Source: Ochotona curzoniae (lineage: Eukaryota > Chordata > Mammalia > Lagomorpha > Ochotonidae). Taken from it: DNA of 64,000 nt. Made by a program: the position numbers and the translations under genes. The first letter of the stretch is position 1. The number at the start of each line of letters is the position of its first letter. Positions 44,561 through 55,330 of the stretch are shown piece by piece. Location of the stretch: assembly GCF_017591425.1 (NCBI RefSeq), contig NW_024467119.1, forward strand, positions 78,360,894-78,424,893. Reading direction: 5' to 3'. The notes under the pieces were generated by a model. That model was not told the origin of the DNA. It made no database searches and saw only the letters and a program-made list of their open reading frames with translations.

Positions 44561-46109
44561 TCATTCCATCAGTTAAAGGAGTTTTTCTGAGCTTTTCCAG
44601 GTATCTTGGTCTGTGGTTCCTTACTTGTATGCAGTATTCTAATGTTGTGGATGTTTATTTTGCTGCTATTTTTTTTTTCCCAAGAGATCCTCATGTGGCT
44701 CAGAGCTTCCAGCTTAAATGTGAAGTCGCCCCTAAATCTCACAGCTTTTCTTTGTCACTGTCCAGGTAGGCTGCATTTTGGCAAGTCACAGTTACCAGCT
44801 GTGATGAAAATATGGAGCCAGCACTAGAGGGCTGACACTGAGGACAGTCTTCCTGTGGGACAGATGGCACCTCCGGCATTACTCTGAATGCCCAGCTAAG
44901 CCCGCATTGCCTTGGATGTGTGCCTGAGGTCAAGGGTTTAACCAACTTGTAAATGGGCCCCGGGCCAGTGTAACAGATGGGTGAGAACAATGGGGATGCC
45001 GACAGAACACACACAGCCTGGACGCAGCCTGTACCCAGGGAACGATGACAGTGTTTTACTGTCTCCCTGAAGAGGACCCATACTCTCACATAGCAATTAT
45101 AGAGCATTGCAGGCACCAGGCCTTTAGAGAGAAATTCCTGTACATCCCCAGCCAGATGCCCTGGAGTGTGGGAGCAAGTGAGAAAACTCCATATCCTAGC
45201 TCTCATCTGTATTGACCACAATGGCTTCTTTGGGGGGACAGAAAACCGGGACTTCATGCAATCTGAAAGCTTTTTCTTTTCTGGCACATTTTGAGTCTGC
45301 TCTGTCTGGCGGTCCTGGGAGAGCTGGATATTGGCACTATGGTCCCGATGGCTCAGGGAGACATGAAGCAACCCGGGTCAAGACTCTCCCACCCGTCCTT
45401 CTATGGCATGCCCCTCCTTCCTCTCTTTCTTCTGCAAAGTGTCTGAGGCATCAGTACCCCTATCTTGGTGACAGGTGACATTTTAGAGTTGTTTCTATCT
45501 GCAGCAAGTGGCTGATCCTGGGTCCCACCTGCCCAATGTCAAGAATGCCTTTGCAGGGAGAGGCAGGCTTCCAAGTGCCTCCATGTGCTGGTCTGCAGAG
45601 CTAGACTGATTTTTGTTCAACAGGTGCCATGCTTATTATCTGGCCAGGAAGGTTGAAAATGTCAGGCTTGCAGTGTGCACATTCTGAGACATGTGGACGA
45701 ATTTCCAGAGAAAACCAGAGCTTGTCTCTGTGGTTTTGTAAATGGAGAAGAAAGGATGAGCCGGAGGAGGAGGGCACTGATGGCCAAAGGCACGCACTAC
45801 TACAACAGGTGCCTGATCCATTCCAGGTGGCTAAAAAAGGAAGACAAGAATGAGACAGCCAGACTTCTCAGGCATGCAACTGAGTTTAAAACACAGAACT
45901 TTGTCTTATCATGATGGGCACCCATACAGTAAGATAACCAACCAAAGGGCCATTAAATAGAAACATTGGGAGGTCAATGGTCTCAGTATCCCAGGCGTCC
46001 CCTAACTGGGCATCTTTCCCATGGAAGAGAGTGAAAAGGCACTTGGGCCATGTTCCATGCTGCACTCCTAGCCTGGGATCTTGAGAAGTTCCTTAAAACT
46101 TCTTAAACT
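44561..46109. other. Unique sequence with the longest open frame of the window
   Basis: 44739-45371 is open on the minus strand for 210 codons, but the product matches no family I know and has no signal peptide or repeat structure. 45675-45914 (plus, 79 codons) encodes a very basic, charged peptide (ERMSRRRRALMAKG near its middle), also unrecognised. Neither has splice-site or promoter context I could support. Confidence 0.35.
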
Positions 46110-46290
46110 CACCTTGCAATTTGCTGGCCTTTATTCTCAGCCCTTTGCAATAGTCAACTCATGTGATTCTCCTTGCCACACTAGGACATAGTTACTGTTG
46201 CCATGAACATTTTACAAATGAGAGATCAAGTCACCTTGCTCCTCAGCCACTTGCTGGGATTTGAACCTGGATGCTATGACCCGTACTTGA
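46110..46290 (-). repeat. MIR SINE, minus strand
   Basis: cctttgcaatagtcaactca, tgtgattctccttgccacac, aacattttacaaatgagaga, ttgctcctcagccacttgct and gggatttgaacctggatgct follow the reverse of MIR. Confidence 0.72.
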
Positions 46291-46915
46291 AATCACTGGG
46301 CTTTGTTTTATGCCTAAAGCCCTCTGACTCCTGCTAGATCATGAACTGCCATGCACCAGGATCATGGTAAGCTTTGCCCTCTGTTCCTCCAACAGGTAAC
46401 ACGGTGTTTGACACCTAACTGGCACTTACTGAATGCATTTGTTAAACCTCATCTCCTAGCACCCCTACCTGTATCGATGTCCCTTTAACAAACGAATCGT
46501 AAACTGCTGCTGTTTTTACTTTGTTTGCCACACTCCTCGGGTGTTGTCCCCTTAGCCCCTCCTGTTTCATTATTTCAAGAAGCAGCTCTGGGTGAGCAGC
46601 CAGCTGTTGACCAGGTGTGGCCAACTCGTGGATCTGTTTGTTCTGGCCTCACCTGGATGCCCAGGGCAGAAAGCAGTGCTTTTAAAAGCACCTTCTCTTC
46701 TAGGATCTCTTTCCTTTGCCCCAGGAAGTTGCCTAGCAACCTCCAGCTCACTCTCCCCACCTCCAGCGCAGCCCCCTCCTCAGTTCTTTTTTCCCCACCA
46801 GAAACTTGAGGTAGTGTCAGCGATTTCAACCCTTACACCTCTCAGCTTCATAATCCCATCATCTGACTCTACATGCGCTCCACTTCCCAACACGCTCAGC
46901 CTGACCCAGAGGACA

Positions 46916-46916
<1 letters not shown>
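46291..46916. other. Unique sequence, no recognised feature
   Basis: Nothing recognised; frames on both strands without family. Confidence 0.4.
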
Positions 46917-46968
<52 letters not shown>

Positions 46969-46970
46969 GT
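46917..46970. repeat. Long (GT)n microsatellite
   Basis: About 25 uninterrupted GT units, the longest dinucleotide run in the window. Confidence 0.97.
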
Positions 46971-48594
46971 GTTTTGTTTGGGGGTTTCATAGTTCTGTAG
47001 AATCCTTTCATAAAAGCTTTGTCAGATGAACCTCAGATTCAAACTGCAAAGAGGCCCCAAGCAAAAAACCAGCAGAAAATAAAAACAACAGCAAGAACAA
47101 AAACTATTGACTACAATCTCCTAAGGAGTCCATTCAAATTTCAACGAAAGCTTCCCCACCCTCAGCTTAACAAGCCAATGCATCACTGTCACATGCATCA
47201 CAGGACACGACACAGAGATGGGTGGTTTGTGATACACTGCATCAAAGAAGCAGGCAACATTGCTACTTGTGCTGGTACCGTAAGATGGTTTTCCTCTGTT
47301 GTTTTGCCTCAAACCTGAAAGGAAACTCTTGCCTTAAGTCTCGAGGCTGCAGGCATGTGGCCTGGTGGTTGCAGGTGCATCTGCCACTGCCTGGCTGCTC
47401 TTAACCAAGGACACAGCCACCAGAGGAAACAACAGGTGGCACATCTTCAACCCCACCTCCTCTGCTGAGAAAGGCATGCTGTCCGGAAAACAGAGGGTGG
47501 CTCACTCCTCCATGACATTGGGCCAAGAACCTATATTGGACCCATGCCCTGAGATTTCATCAGAAAATGTGCTTCTCTCTATTCCTGGTTTTCTCTACAA
47601 GATAGAGAAAAGATGCAAGGAGTAGATGCGCAGAAGAGGATATGGTTTAATTTCACCATAACTATAACTGTCCCTGGAGCTGCCTAAGAGTGATGAGTGT
47701 TGTTCCCTGAACTCAGTCCCTTCTGGTCAGAGCAGAGAAAGACACATATGGCTCATGGCACTGGCAGGGGAGGGTATTTCAGAATTTCCTGGAATCAGCA
47801 TGTACTTCTGTCCAGATTGTGCACCATACAGCCTGTACAATCAATTCAGGCCAAATTTGGACCTCTTCGAGCTCTTGATGATTCAGTGGGAGGACACTCA
47901 TTCCTCTAACTCAGCCTACTGCTCTCCTGACTTTCACATCTATTCTATATGAACAGGTAACCCTATTTGTACAACAGAATATGCACCACATTGAAATTAC
48001 AGTCAGTTTTTATAAGTGCCAATCTGCAAGGGTTCCCGGCAAAGAAGGAAGGAGGATGGAAGCAATGGTGCCATCTGATCCAGGCTCAGCCTCCCCTGTC
48101 TCTGGTTCAATACAGACTTCATGGCTCTCTTTCCACTCTGGGTGCACCATTCCGTGGGGAAGCCAGGATGTGACAGCACCAGTCTAGGGGAAGGAGGATT
48201 GGGGGCAAATGGGCTGTGCTGGATGCTGGGTCCAAAGACCCCTGGATGTCATTCTGAGGGACTCCTCCTTGTGGTAGTTTCATTGCACTTGCTATTTTTC
48301 CAGTATCTCTTAAGCTCAGGAGGTTCAGTTCTGTTAGGGCAGCTCATATCCCATGCCAGGAGACGGGCAGGGTGCAGGTATGTGGAACAGGGTGAGTGCT
48401 GTGCACACACTTCTGCCGTATGCGCAGTTAATTTATCTTTGTAGCCCTACAGTCCTGTTGAATTTTTCAGGGCATAGATGCTAAGCTTTGACTGTGTGTG
48501 CAGTGGGTGTGGGGAGAAGAGCTTTGCTTCATGGTGCAAGACCAGGGTCCAGACCAAATACCTTGTGAAATTTGAGGACAGTACATAAGGCATT
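46971..48594. other. Unique sequence, no recognised feature
   Basis: No repeat or gene recognised. The frames at 47019-47318 and 48121-48444 have no known family. Confidence 0.42.
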
Positions 48595-48780
48595 AGTTAT
48601 AAGTAACTGCTATTTACCAAGTGCTTGCTAAATTCCAGACACTTAGATTAACATTGTACATCTTTTCTCCCCACTTAATTCTTATAATAACTCCATGAGG
48701 AGGGACTACTGCTCTTCCCATTGTGCAAATGAGATAACTGCAGTTCACAGAGATTTAAGAAACCTTACTTAGCTGGTTTT
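48595..48780 (-). repeat. MIR SINE, minus strand
   Basis: gctatttaccaagtgcttgc, ccagacacttagattaacat, cttataataactccatgagg, attgtgcaaatgagataact follow reverse MIR order closely. One of the better-preserved MIRs here. Confidence 0.82.
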
Positions 48781-49009
48781 TTTCCACGAGCCAGAACCCA
48801 AGTACCTCCTTCCAAACGACTAAAAGTCAACCACAATAGAGTAATACGTTCTGCTGTAAAGCACTCTTTTGCATTCTTAAAGCAGAAAAATCCAGAGCCA
48901 ATGGAACAACACCAAGAGATGCTGCAACACTGGGAGTTATCAACACAGGTGGTGTCCAACTGGGAATTCCAGCCCCCAGACCTTGACAGTCCTTTGATGA
49001 TCATATCCG

Positions 49010-49238
49010 ATTTTTTATTTGAAAGACAGAAAGACAGGGAGAGAGGAGAGAAACAGATAAAGAGAGCGTGAGACAGGTCTTCCATCTGCTGGTTCATTCC
49101 CCAAATGGTTGTAAAAACCAGGACTAGGTCATATTAAAGCCAGGATTTCCTCCATGGGTGGCAGAGGCCAGCGCTCTGATGCAGGATACTGGTATTGTAA
49201 GCAACAGCTTAACCCACAGCACCACAATGCTGACCCTC
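49010..49238 (-). mobile_element. CSINE with internal deletion, minus strand
   Basis: ttttttatttgaaagacaga, tcttccatctgctggttcat, tccccaaatggttgtaaaaa, catgggtggcagaggcc, head agcaccacaatgctgaccct. About 90 nt of mid-body is missing relative to full-length copies. Confidence 0.8.
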
Positions 49239-49286
49239 CCATATTAGTTTTTTACACAGTCTCCCTCCTCTCTGATCATACAGGGC

Positions 49287-49412
49287 AATTCATACAGTTC
49301 ATGGAAAATGAAATTGAGAGATAAGTTTACTTGGGTGTGAAAAAATTGCCTATCCGTGGGCAGTTTTTCTGTAATACACATTCTCCATGAACTAGTTGAA
49401 GACCCTTTGGGC
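49287..49412 (+). repeat. Palindromic MITE-like repeat, copy D (most complete)
   Basis: Left end acagttcatggaaaatgaaa and right end tacacattctccatgaacta: 14 nt (gttcatggaaaatg and cattctccatgaac) are inverted repeats with a single mismatch. The middle reads gataagtttacttgggtgtg, atccgtgggcagtttttctg. About 115-125 nt; this copy best shows the structure of the family. Confidence 0.75.
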
Positions 49413-50340
49413 AGAGAACAAATATCTGTATGATTCGCTTAGAGGATACTCCGGTGAATCCATTTCCCCATATTTTTTTTTCCAGATTATAGGCTCTGAC
49501 CCCACAGTCCGAGAGAATTCACTGAAGGGTGATGTGGCCACATCAGCTCTGCTCTGCTGCTCTCGGCTCAGCCCACAGGAGCAGAAAATGCCGCCTTCTG
49601 CCCCTGCCGAGGATGCCAGCCTCAGAGTCAACACATGAGGGGCAGAAGGCAGAAGAGCTCCAGGATCTGGGCAGCTCTTCTTGACAACTTAGCAGACACA
49701 GTCAAAGAAGCGGAAGCCGGGAAGAGAGATGGGCAGCACTGTCCTTCTGGAATTTTCCATAGCAGGTTTAATTAAAACAGGGAAATGTAGAATCACCAAG
49801 CTCAAACAAAAACAAACAACATCAACAATTAAAGTCGATCCAGCAGTCCACAGTGATCATTTTGAAATTTGGACCAGCCCTAATGTGACAATTTGGTATT
49901 CTATACCAGAGCAGCTCTGTACGGTTGTGTAGGTTGAACACGGAACATTCTAAGGAAACCCATCATGTACATTACATGTAGAAGACATGTGTACTTATTG
50001 CATTCAGTTTCTAGCACACGGCATCAAGGTGTCTTGATGAAGGTGTGCCATATGGGCTGGTGGTGACGGTGTGAAAAGGACAGATAGCTTAGTGGCAGGG
50101 AAACCCTGAAATGGGGGCAGCAGTAGAGAAAGTATGCATGGAGAGGGGTGCAAGAGCTCTTGGGATGGAAACTGGCTTTGCCACTTACCATGAAGTCCTC
50201 TGTCTCCTGAGTCTTGATTCTCACAGTCTGCGAGAACAGTCAGAGCACTGACACTGCAGCAGGTGTTAAAGAACAGACCAGGCATCTTCAAAGAGCTCAA
50301 GGAAAACACATGTGATGAAAAGATTATGCCTTGCTTTCCA
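49413..50340. other. Unique sequence, no recognised feature
   Basis: No repeat recognised. 49396-49638 is open on both strands (80 codons each) with no product I know. Confidence 0.4.
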
Positions 50341-50752
50341 AAAGTTTCTGCCCCCAAATAAACTTACCATTTAGTTCCATTTTTTTAAAAGATTTTTTAT
50401 TTTTATTTGAAAGTCAGGTATGCAAAGAGAAGAGACAGAGAGGAAGATCTCTGGCTGCTGATTCACTGCTTCCCCACCCCCAAGTGGCTACAACAGTAGG
50501 AACTGGGCTGATCTGAAGCCAGGAGCCAGGAACTTCTTCCACGTCTCCAACACGGGTGCAGGGTCCTAAGGTTTTGGGCCATCCTCGACTGCTTTCCCAG
50601 GCCACAAGCAGGGAGTTGGATGGGAAGCAAGGCCACCAGGATTAGAACCAGTGCCCATATGGGATCCTGGTAGCAAGGTGAGGACTTTAGCCATTGGGCT
50701 TCTGTGCTGGCCTCTAGTTTCATTTTTTCCATGAACTTTTTTGAAACATGTG
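50341..50752 (-). repeat. Palindromic MITE-like repeat, copy F, split by SINE
   Basis: The part before the SINE (gcccccaaataaacttaccatt, 50350 onward) and the part after it (cattttttccatgaactttt, 50721 onward) are continuous in the reverse reading of copy D. The CSINE duplicated tagttccatttttt on entry, so the repeat is older than the SINE. Confidence 0.68.
50387..50712 (-). mobile_element. CSINE, pika-type, inserted in MITE-like repeat
   Basis: aaaagattttttatttttat, gaaagtcaggtatgcaaaga, gcagggtcctaaggttttgg, accagtgcccatatgggatc, head ttctgtgctggcc. Target duplication tagttccatttttt (50372-50385) and tagtttcatttttt (50715-50728). Confidence 0.93.
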
Positions 50753-51289
50753 GGGTGGTAGTGGTGGGGAGGACTCACCCATGTTAGTGACATGAAAAGT
50801 TATATTATTTATCGTCTATTATTATTATTAATGAGAAAGGACACATGGAAACCAGAGTTCTTAGCAACATACCACAAGAGTTCTGCTCACACTTTTTGAG
50901 AAGCGTTTAGAAAAATAAAAGCGTTTCCTCATGATGAGATAAAGTGAAAAGCTTAATGTAACATCAAGATTGTCCATGCTCACTAGCCAGAGCATAAGTC
51001 TTAAAAAAAAAAAAACGAATAATAATGCTGATAATAAGATGAGGAGGACTGTGGCTCTGCCAACACGTTGGTTTGGGAAAACTCGACTCCCAGTCCACAA
51101 ATACATTAATGTAATAAGTTGGTGTGGTTTAAATTGCTGGGTTAACACCACAACAGAAAACTGAAAGAGGGGACTCAGGTGAGTCAGTAAGCTTTTCTCA
51201 GATTGCAGTCACTTGAGTTTCTTGTCGTTGTTGTTGCTTGTCTCTAAAATGGGCGTTCCTTCTAGATTTATTGAGACAATGGATCAAAA
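50753..51289. other. Unique sequence, no recognised feature
   Basis: Includes an (ATT)n snippet at 50818-50831 and an A13 run at 51003. Confidence 0.4.
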
Positions 51290-51480
51290 ATTGTTTCAGT
51301 AGCTATCAAATCATTACCGCTGGCGGAAAGGGGTCATTAATAACAGGCAGTATCACCAGAAATTAGCGCTGAAGGGAAAAACAAGGAACCAAGCAATTGT
51401 TGCAAAAAATAGTGTATCTAATTAGTGTTTATTTTTAGAAATCACTTCGGTTTTCCCTTGCTATTTACTGATCTTTGTTT
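51290..51480. promoter_or_regulatory. Candidate conserved non-coding element
   Basis: Repeat-free with many closely packed developmental factor-like motifs: gatcaaaaattgtttc, tcattaccgctggcgg, gtcattaataacaggc, gaaattagcgctgaag, tctaattagtgtttatttt. Composition resembles deeply conserved enhancers; conservation itself is not visible here. Confidence 0.28.
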
Positions 51481-52144
51481 TTTTTTTCTTTCTTAGCAAT
51501 CAGAGGTGGCAGAGTCCTCAGGCCTGAGACACGGTGAGGTTCTAGTGTGCAAATTAGAATGTCTCTGAGACGGGTCGCTCAGTTCAAGTTTTCTTCCTAT
51601 TTAAGAAGTAGCTGCAAAAAGATTCTGAACATATTTGGCTTCCAGTCATCTCAAGGTCCAAATTTTCATGCTGGGGTCACCATCGCAGTGAAAATAAGAA
51701 CTGGCTTGATAACTTAATGACGGGACATAAGCAACAGTAACTACCAGTGTGATTGTTGAATAGTTGAATGGACTCTTAATGTATCAATTCCTGCAAGGCT
51801 ATGTCTGGTTGACAGGAAATAAACGTTATTATGCAGAAATTTGTAGAATCTATGAAGGAGAGGTAGGCACAGAATGTTCTCACTGGTCATTCAATAGGAT
51901 TTTTTTTTAATTAAAGAAAAAAAACCTCCATTATTGCTATTAAGGAGTTTTCAATCTTTATTAATAACACAAAATGATCCTCAAACATGACAAAATATTT
52001 ACAAAGCAATTCAGCAATGATTGCCAAGTATATGCAAGCTAAATCTACATAACCCGAAATTATTAAATTATTAAAGAGATATTTTCCATAAAACTTCATG
52101 CTTGCAAATGGATTTTTTTTTTTTTTTTTGGCATTCAGATCACT
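51481..52144. other. Unique sequence, no recognised feature
   Basis: T-rich at 51477 and 52112. The minus frame 51911-52288 crosses into L1M sequence. Confidence 0.4.
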
Positions 52145-52384
52145 GTGATGCATGTTACACCTGTTAGTCTGATGACCATACCAAGTGATGAGGGTTTGGA
52201 GGAAGTCCAATTCCCACTCACTGTAGGGGTGTGGAATAGCGTGACCGCTTTGGAAAGCAGTTTGGTAATTTCTTAGAAAGCACAGCACATGCCTAAGTCA
52301 TGATGCAGTCATTCTAATCCTAGGTGCCTACCCAAATGAAGTGAAAGAATAAAAGGACACTTTACAGAGGAATGGACTTACAAG

Positions 52385-52748
52385 ATAGATTTATTTCGGT
52401 GCGGAAAGGTTTGGCAAGATTATGATGTTGCATAATGGCTAAGGTGCTTCCTGGGTGGCTCTATTTCTTGTTGGAGTGCCTGGCTTCAAGTCCTGGTTCC
52501 CTCTCTAACTCTGCGCATCCTGGCAGGCAGCAGAGGACGGCTCAGGTGCTTGGGATCCTGCTGCTTTCATGGGAGCTCTGGATGGGAGACCTGGTTTCTG
52601 ACTTCAGCCTAACCAGCCCAGGGTAGTGAAACTGTGGATAGAAGATATCTCTGCATGTGTCTGTGTGTCTCCTGTACCTCCTTTTCAAGTAGATAAAAAT
52701 TTAAATTCAAGAATGGTATTTTCACATTTTCTGTGAACTTTTGGCTAT
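52385..52748 (+). repeat. Palindromic MITE-like repeat, copy G, split by SINE
   Basis: agatagatttatttcggtgc (52385) matches the middle and ttcacattttctgtgaactt (52726) the right end of the family. A CSINE lies between. It sits inside the L1M 3' UTR. Confidence 0.5.
52420..52705 (+). mobile_element. CSINE inserted in MITE-like repeat inside L1M
   Basis: attatgatgttgcataatgg, gcttcaagtcctggttccct, ggcagcagaggacggctcag, cttgggatcctgctgctttc, gcctaaccagcccagggtag, tail ccttttcaagtagataaaaa. Moderately old. Confidence 0.8.
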
Positions 52749-53170
52749 ATCTTTGTATGTTCCTTCATGTGTACCCTCCTATGTTCATATGAAAATGTGT
52801 GCATGAACATTCAAAGCAATTTCATTTGTAATAATAAAAGGCTAGCAATAATTCAAATGTCTATCAGTAGGTAATTGGATAGTGTAGTGTTTCTATACAA
52901 TGGGCAGTCATCACAGATAAATAGTACTGAACTATTGCTATACACTATGACATGATGAAAGTCATCATACTAAGTGGAAGAAGACAAACAAACAGTACCT
53001 CTGGTGTCACTTTATTTCTACATAATTCTAGGAAATGCGAAGTCGTGTATGGTAACAGAAAGCAAAACCATTGTTTTTCTGGCTATGTAAAGGGTGCATT
53101 TGGAGTAGGAGAAGGGGAGGCAGAAGGGGTAGGAGGGAACTCCAGGCAGAAATGGATACGTTCATTTTCT

Positions 53171-53527
53171 TGACTGATGATGTACCATGTATCTAGGTGT
53201 CAAAATATCACAGCTTAAAATGTGCGATTAATGTTGTCAGCTGTTATGTAATGAAATGTTAGGACAAGATTATTTTTACATACAATACCAAAACTTGATT
53301 CTCATTATGAAATTCTGAAGTTGCTAGGAAAACATTTCCATCTTTCATATAGAAGAACCATGTGTTCCATGGGAAAATGTAAGTTTCCAAAGATTTGAGT
53401 TAAGATGAGGACTTTGTCTATTCCAGGAATGCCTTTGATATCTCTGCAATTTCTAACAATCAAAAAGGCCCAAGACTGTCCCCGTTTGATTCTTTGTCTC
53501 TCAGAGTGTAAGTTTACCTAAGGCACC
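53171..53527. other. Unique sequence, no recognised feature
   Basis: AT-rich; nothing recognised. Confidence 0.4.
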
Positions 53528-53691
53528 GGCTCTCAAGCTATGATCTTCTGACCTCTGAGGAGCCCCAAGGCTTTTCAGGGAATCTGTTGAGATCAACCCT
53601 ATTTTCCCAAGAAAACTAAAACAATATTTTCCTTTTTCATTGTGTTGATATTTGTAGGACTGCTAAAATCAGAATAGCAGCAGCCAATCAT

Positions 53692-54000
53692 ATGAAGGTA
53701 TTTCAAAAAGTTAATTGGAAATGTAACTAAAAGACAATGGAGCTGAAAAATTCGGATCATCTTATGGGTCATAGTTATCAAACACAGAACTCTTGTGCTG
53801 TGGTGGTGCAGTGTAAGCAGCAGTGTCAGTCATGTAAATCACAACGCAGAGGATTGTATACTGTATTTAATACCTAACAACGATAATAAACACCTGTTTC
53901 TGGTTTAAAAAATAGAGTGAATTTTGGTGCCCAGGATTCTTAAATGCATGCGTTTTTTTTTTCATAAAATACATTTGCCATGAATTTTTGAAGACTTATT
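53692..54000 (+). repeat. MITE-like repeat copy E, with inserted segment
   Basis: Left end gtatttcaaaaagttaattg (53699) and right end tacatttgccatgaattttt (53971) with atttttgaagactt. Between them 53790-53905 is foreign and looks like a short CSINE piece (ctgtggtggtgcagtgtaag). Nested in the hAT element. Confidence 0.5.
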
Positions 54001-54069
54001 GAACACTAGTTCAAGATACTTGTCATTGCTACGAACCCTCAGTGAAGCAAACTAACACAAAAACACTAA

Positions 54070-54536
54070 ACGACCAAAGGCATTTCCAATTTTAAAAAGT
54101 TCTTGACAGAGTAACAAAATGAATTTACCACTTGAGAATTTATCTTTTTAGTATTTTGTGTGATAAAATGAAATGCATGCACACAGTTCTCATGTTGTGT
54201 AAGAAATTACAATGATTATTTCAAGGAATAACATCTTTGTAATTGCTTTAGTTGCAAGCTAAACTAGCCACTTGGTGCCAACAAACCACTGGTTTTATTA
54301 GGAAGAACAGCTGACTAATTCCATCTATTTAGATTTAGATATTTGGCAGATATTTTCTCACAAGCAAACTGTGGAGCTTGGTGCCTCCATGATAACAACG
54401 GATAGTGTTTGCTGCCAGTAATAACAGTTGAGTTTTCAACCCCAAATTAGAATTTTTGGTTGATGGTTTTCCAATAATAGGAGAGACTTTTTTCTTTATA
54501 AAGTTGTGATGATATTAACAAATATGATATTTACTT
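54070..54536 (+). pseudogene. hAT transposase, N-terminal/middle remnant
   Basis: gtattttgtgtgataaaatg, gcaagctaaactagccactt, aggaagaacagctgactaat and gatatttggcagatattttc follow the transposase reading frame of the hAT family, the last giving a LGIWQTFS-like phrase with changes. Several stops and indels. The RNase-H-like catalytic core is not intact. Confidence 0.6.
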
Positions 54537-54832
54537 TAAAATTTTATTCATTAAAAGGCAGGGAGACAGAGAGATACAGAGCTCTCCCATTTGCTTGGCT
54601 CACTCCCTGAATGCCCACAACTGCACAGCTGAAGGCAGGAGCCTGGAACTAATACCAGGCTTCCCATGAGTATCATAGCAACCCAGACACTTGAGTCATC
54701 ACCTGTTTCCTTCAAAAGTACACATTAACAGGGAGCTAGAAATGGGAGGGGAGCCAGGACTCAAATCCAAGCATTCCAAAATAGGATGCGCATATCCCAG
54801 TGATGTCTTAACTGCGGTACTTAATGCCCACC
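54537..54832 (-). mobile_element. CSINE inserted in hAT transposase
   Basis: attttattcattaaaaggca, tttgcttggctcactccctg, agaaatgggaggggagccag, head acttaatgcccac. Interrupts the transposase: the hAT phrase tgatatttactttaaaa before it continues as gtgatttttaaatacc after it, suggesting a small duplication gtgat/tgat. Confidence 0.82.
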
Positions 54833-54839
54833 CAATGTG

Positions 54840-55330
54840 ATTTTTAAATACCTTATAATGACATGTGCCAATTTGTGGAAAATTAGTATACCTTGATTAG
54901 TCAGTTGTTTCCAAATGAGAAGTATTGTAGTTTGATGTTATAAAATCATGCATGAACAAAAAAATCCATTCAAAGTAGGACACTAGAGTCTACTGTATCA
55001 GAATATAGTCTATAGATATGTTTTTAGATTCCACATTGCAACTAACCTTTAAGGGACTACCATTTGATGAGTTTTGGCATAGGGTCAAAGGAGAACATTT
55101 GCAAGCATTTGAAAGGCTGTTAAAGTATACCATCCATCTTTCTTTTCCAACTATGTGTGTTATATAAGGCTGGATTTTCATCATATATTTCCACAACACA
55201 AAAACACTTCTAAAAAGGTACAAAAAAAAGCAGCTATTGACTAGAATCTGAATACTGAAGAAGTTTGCAAATATTAGATGTAGCGCCACTCTTCTTACTG
55301 AGTTTTTAATCTTGGAAAGTATAACATTAT
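54840..55330 (+). pseudogene. hAT transposase C-terminal (dimerisation) domain
   Basis: In one frame from about 55050 the DNA gives LPFDEFWHRVKGEHLQAFERL, then FPTMC and, past one stop, a GWIF...NTKTLLKRY stretch. This is the hAT C-terminal pattern (L-x-x-F-W, a V-K-E helix, F-P-T-x-x-x-C-E-x-G-F-S, T-K, R) with C kept and E-x-G-F-S degraded. The 3' end (cgccactcttcttactgag) matches the usual H-S-S end with a frameshift. Upstream 54840-55040 gives the matching linker (gttataaaatcatgcatgaa). Confidence 0.75.

Larger units (their letters stand above)
52145..53170 (+). mobile_element. Mammalian L1M 3' UTR, split by nested insertions
   Basis: Order of blocks: gaccataccaagtgatgagg, actcactgtaggggtgtgga, ccgctttggaaagcagtttg, taatcctaggtgcctaccca. 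The split at about 52345-52748 follows, then tgtgcatgaacattcaaagc, aataataaaaggctagcaat, ttcaaatgtctatcagtagg, ggatagtgtagtgtttctat, atgatgaaagtcatcatact and gaaagcaaaaccattg. This is a typical old L1M 3' UTR. The open frame at 52952-53173 is non-coding. Confidence 0.85.

Noticed and set aside
46917..46970. Polycysteine/valine coding frame
   Set aside because: Translation of a (GT)n microsatellite.
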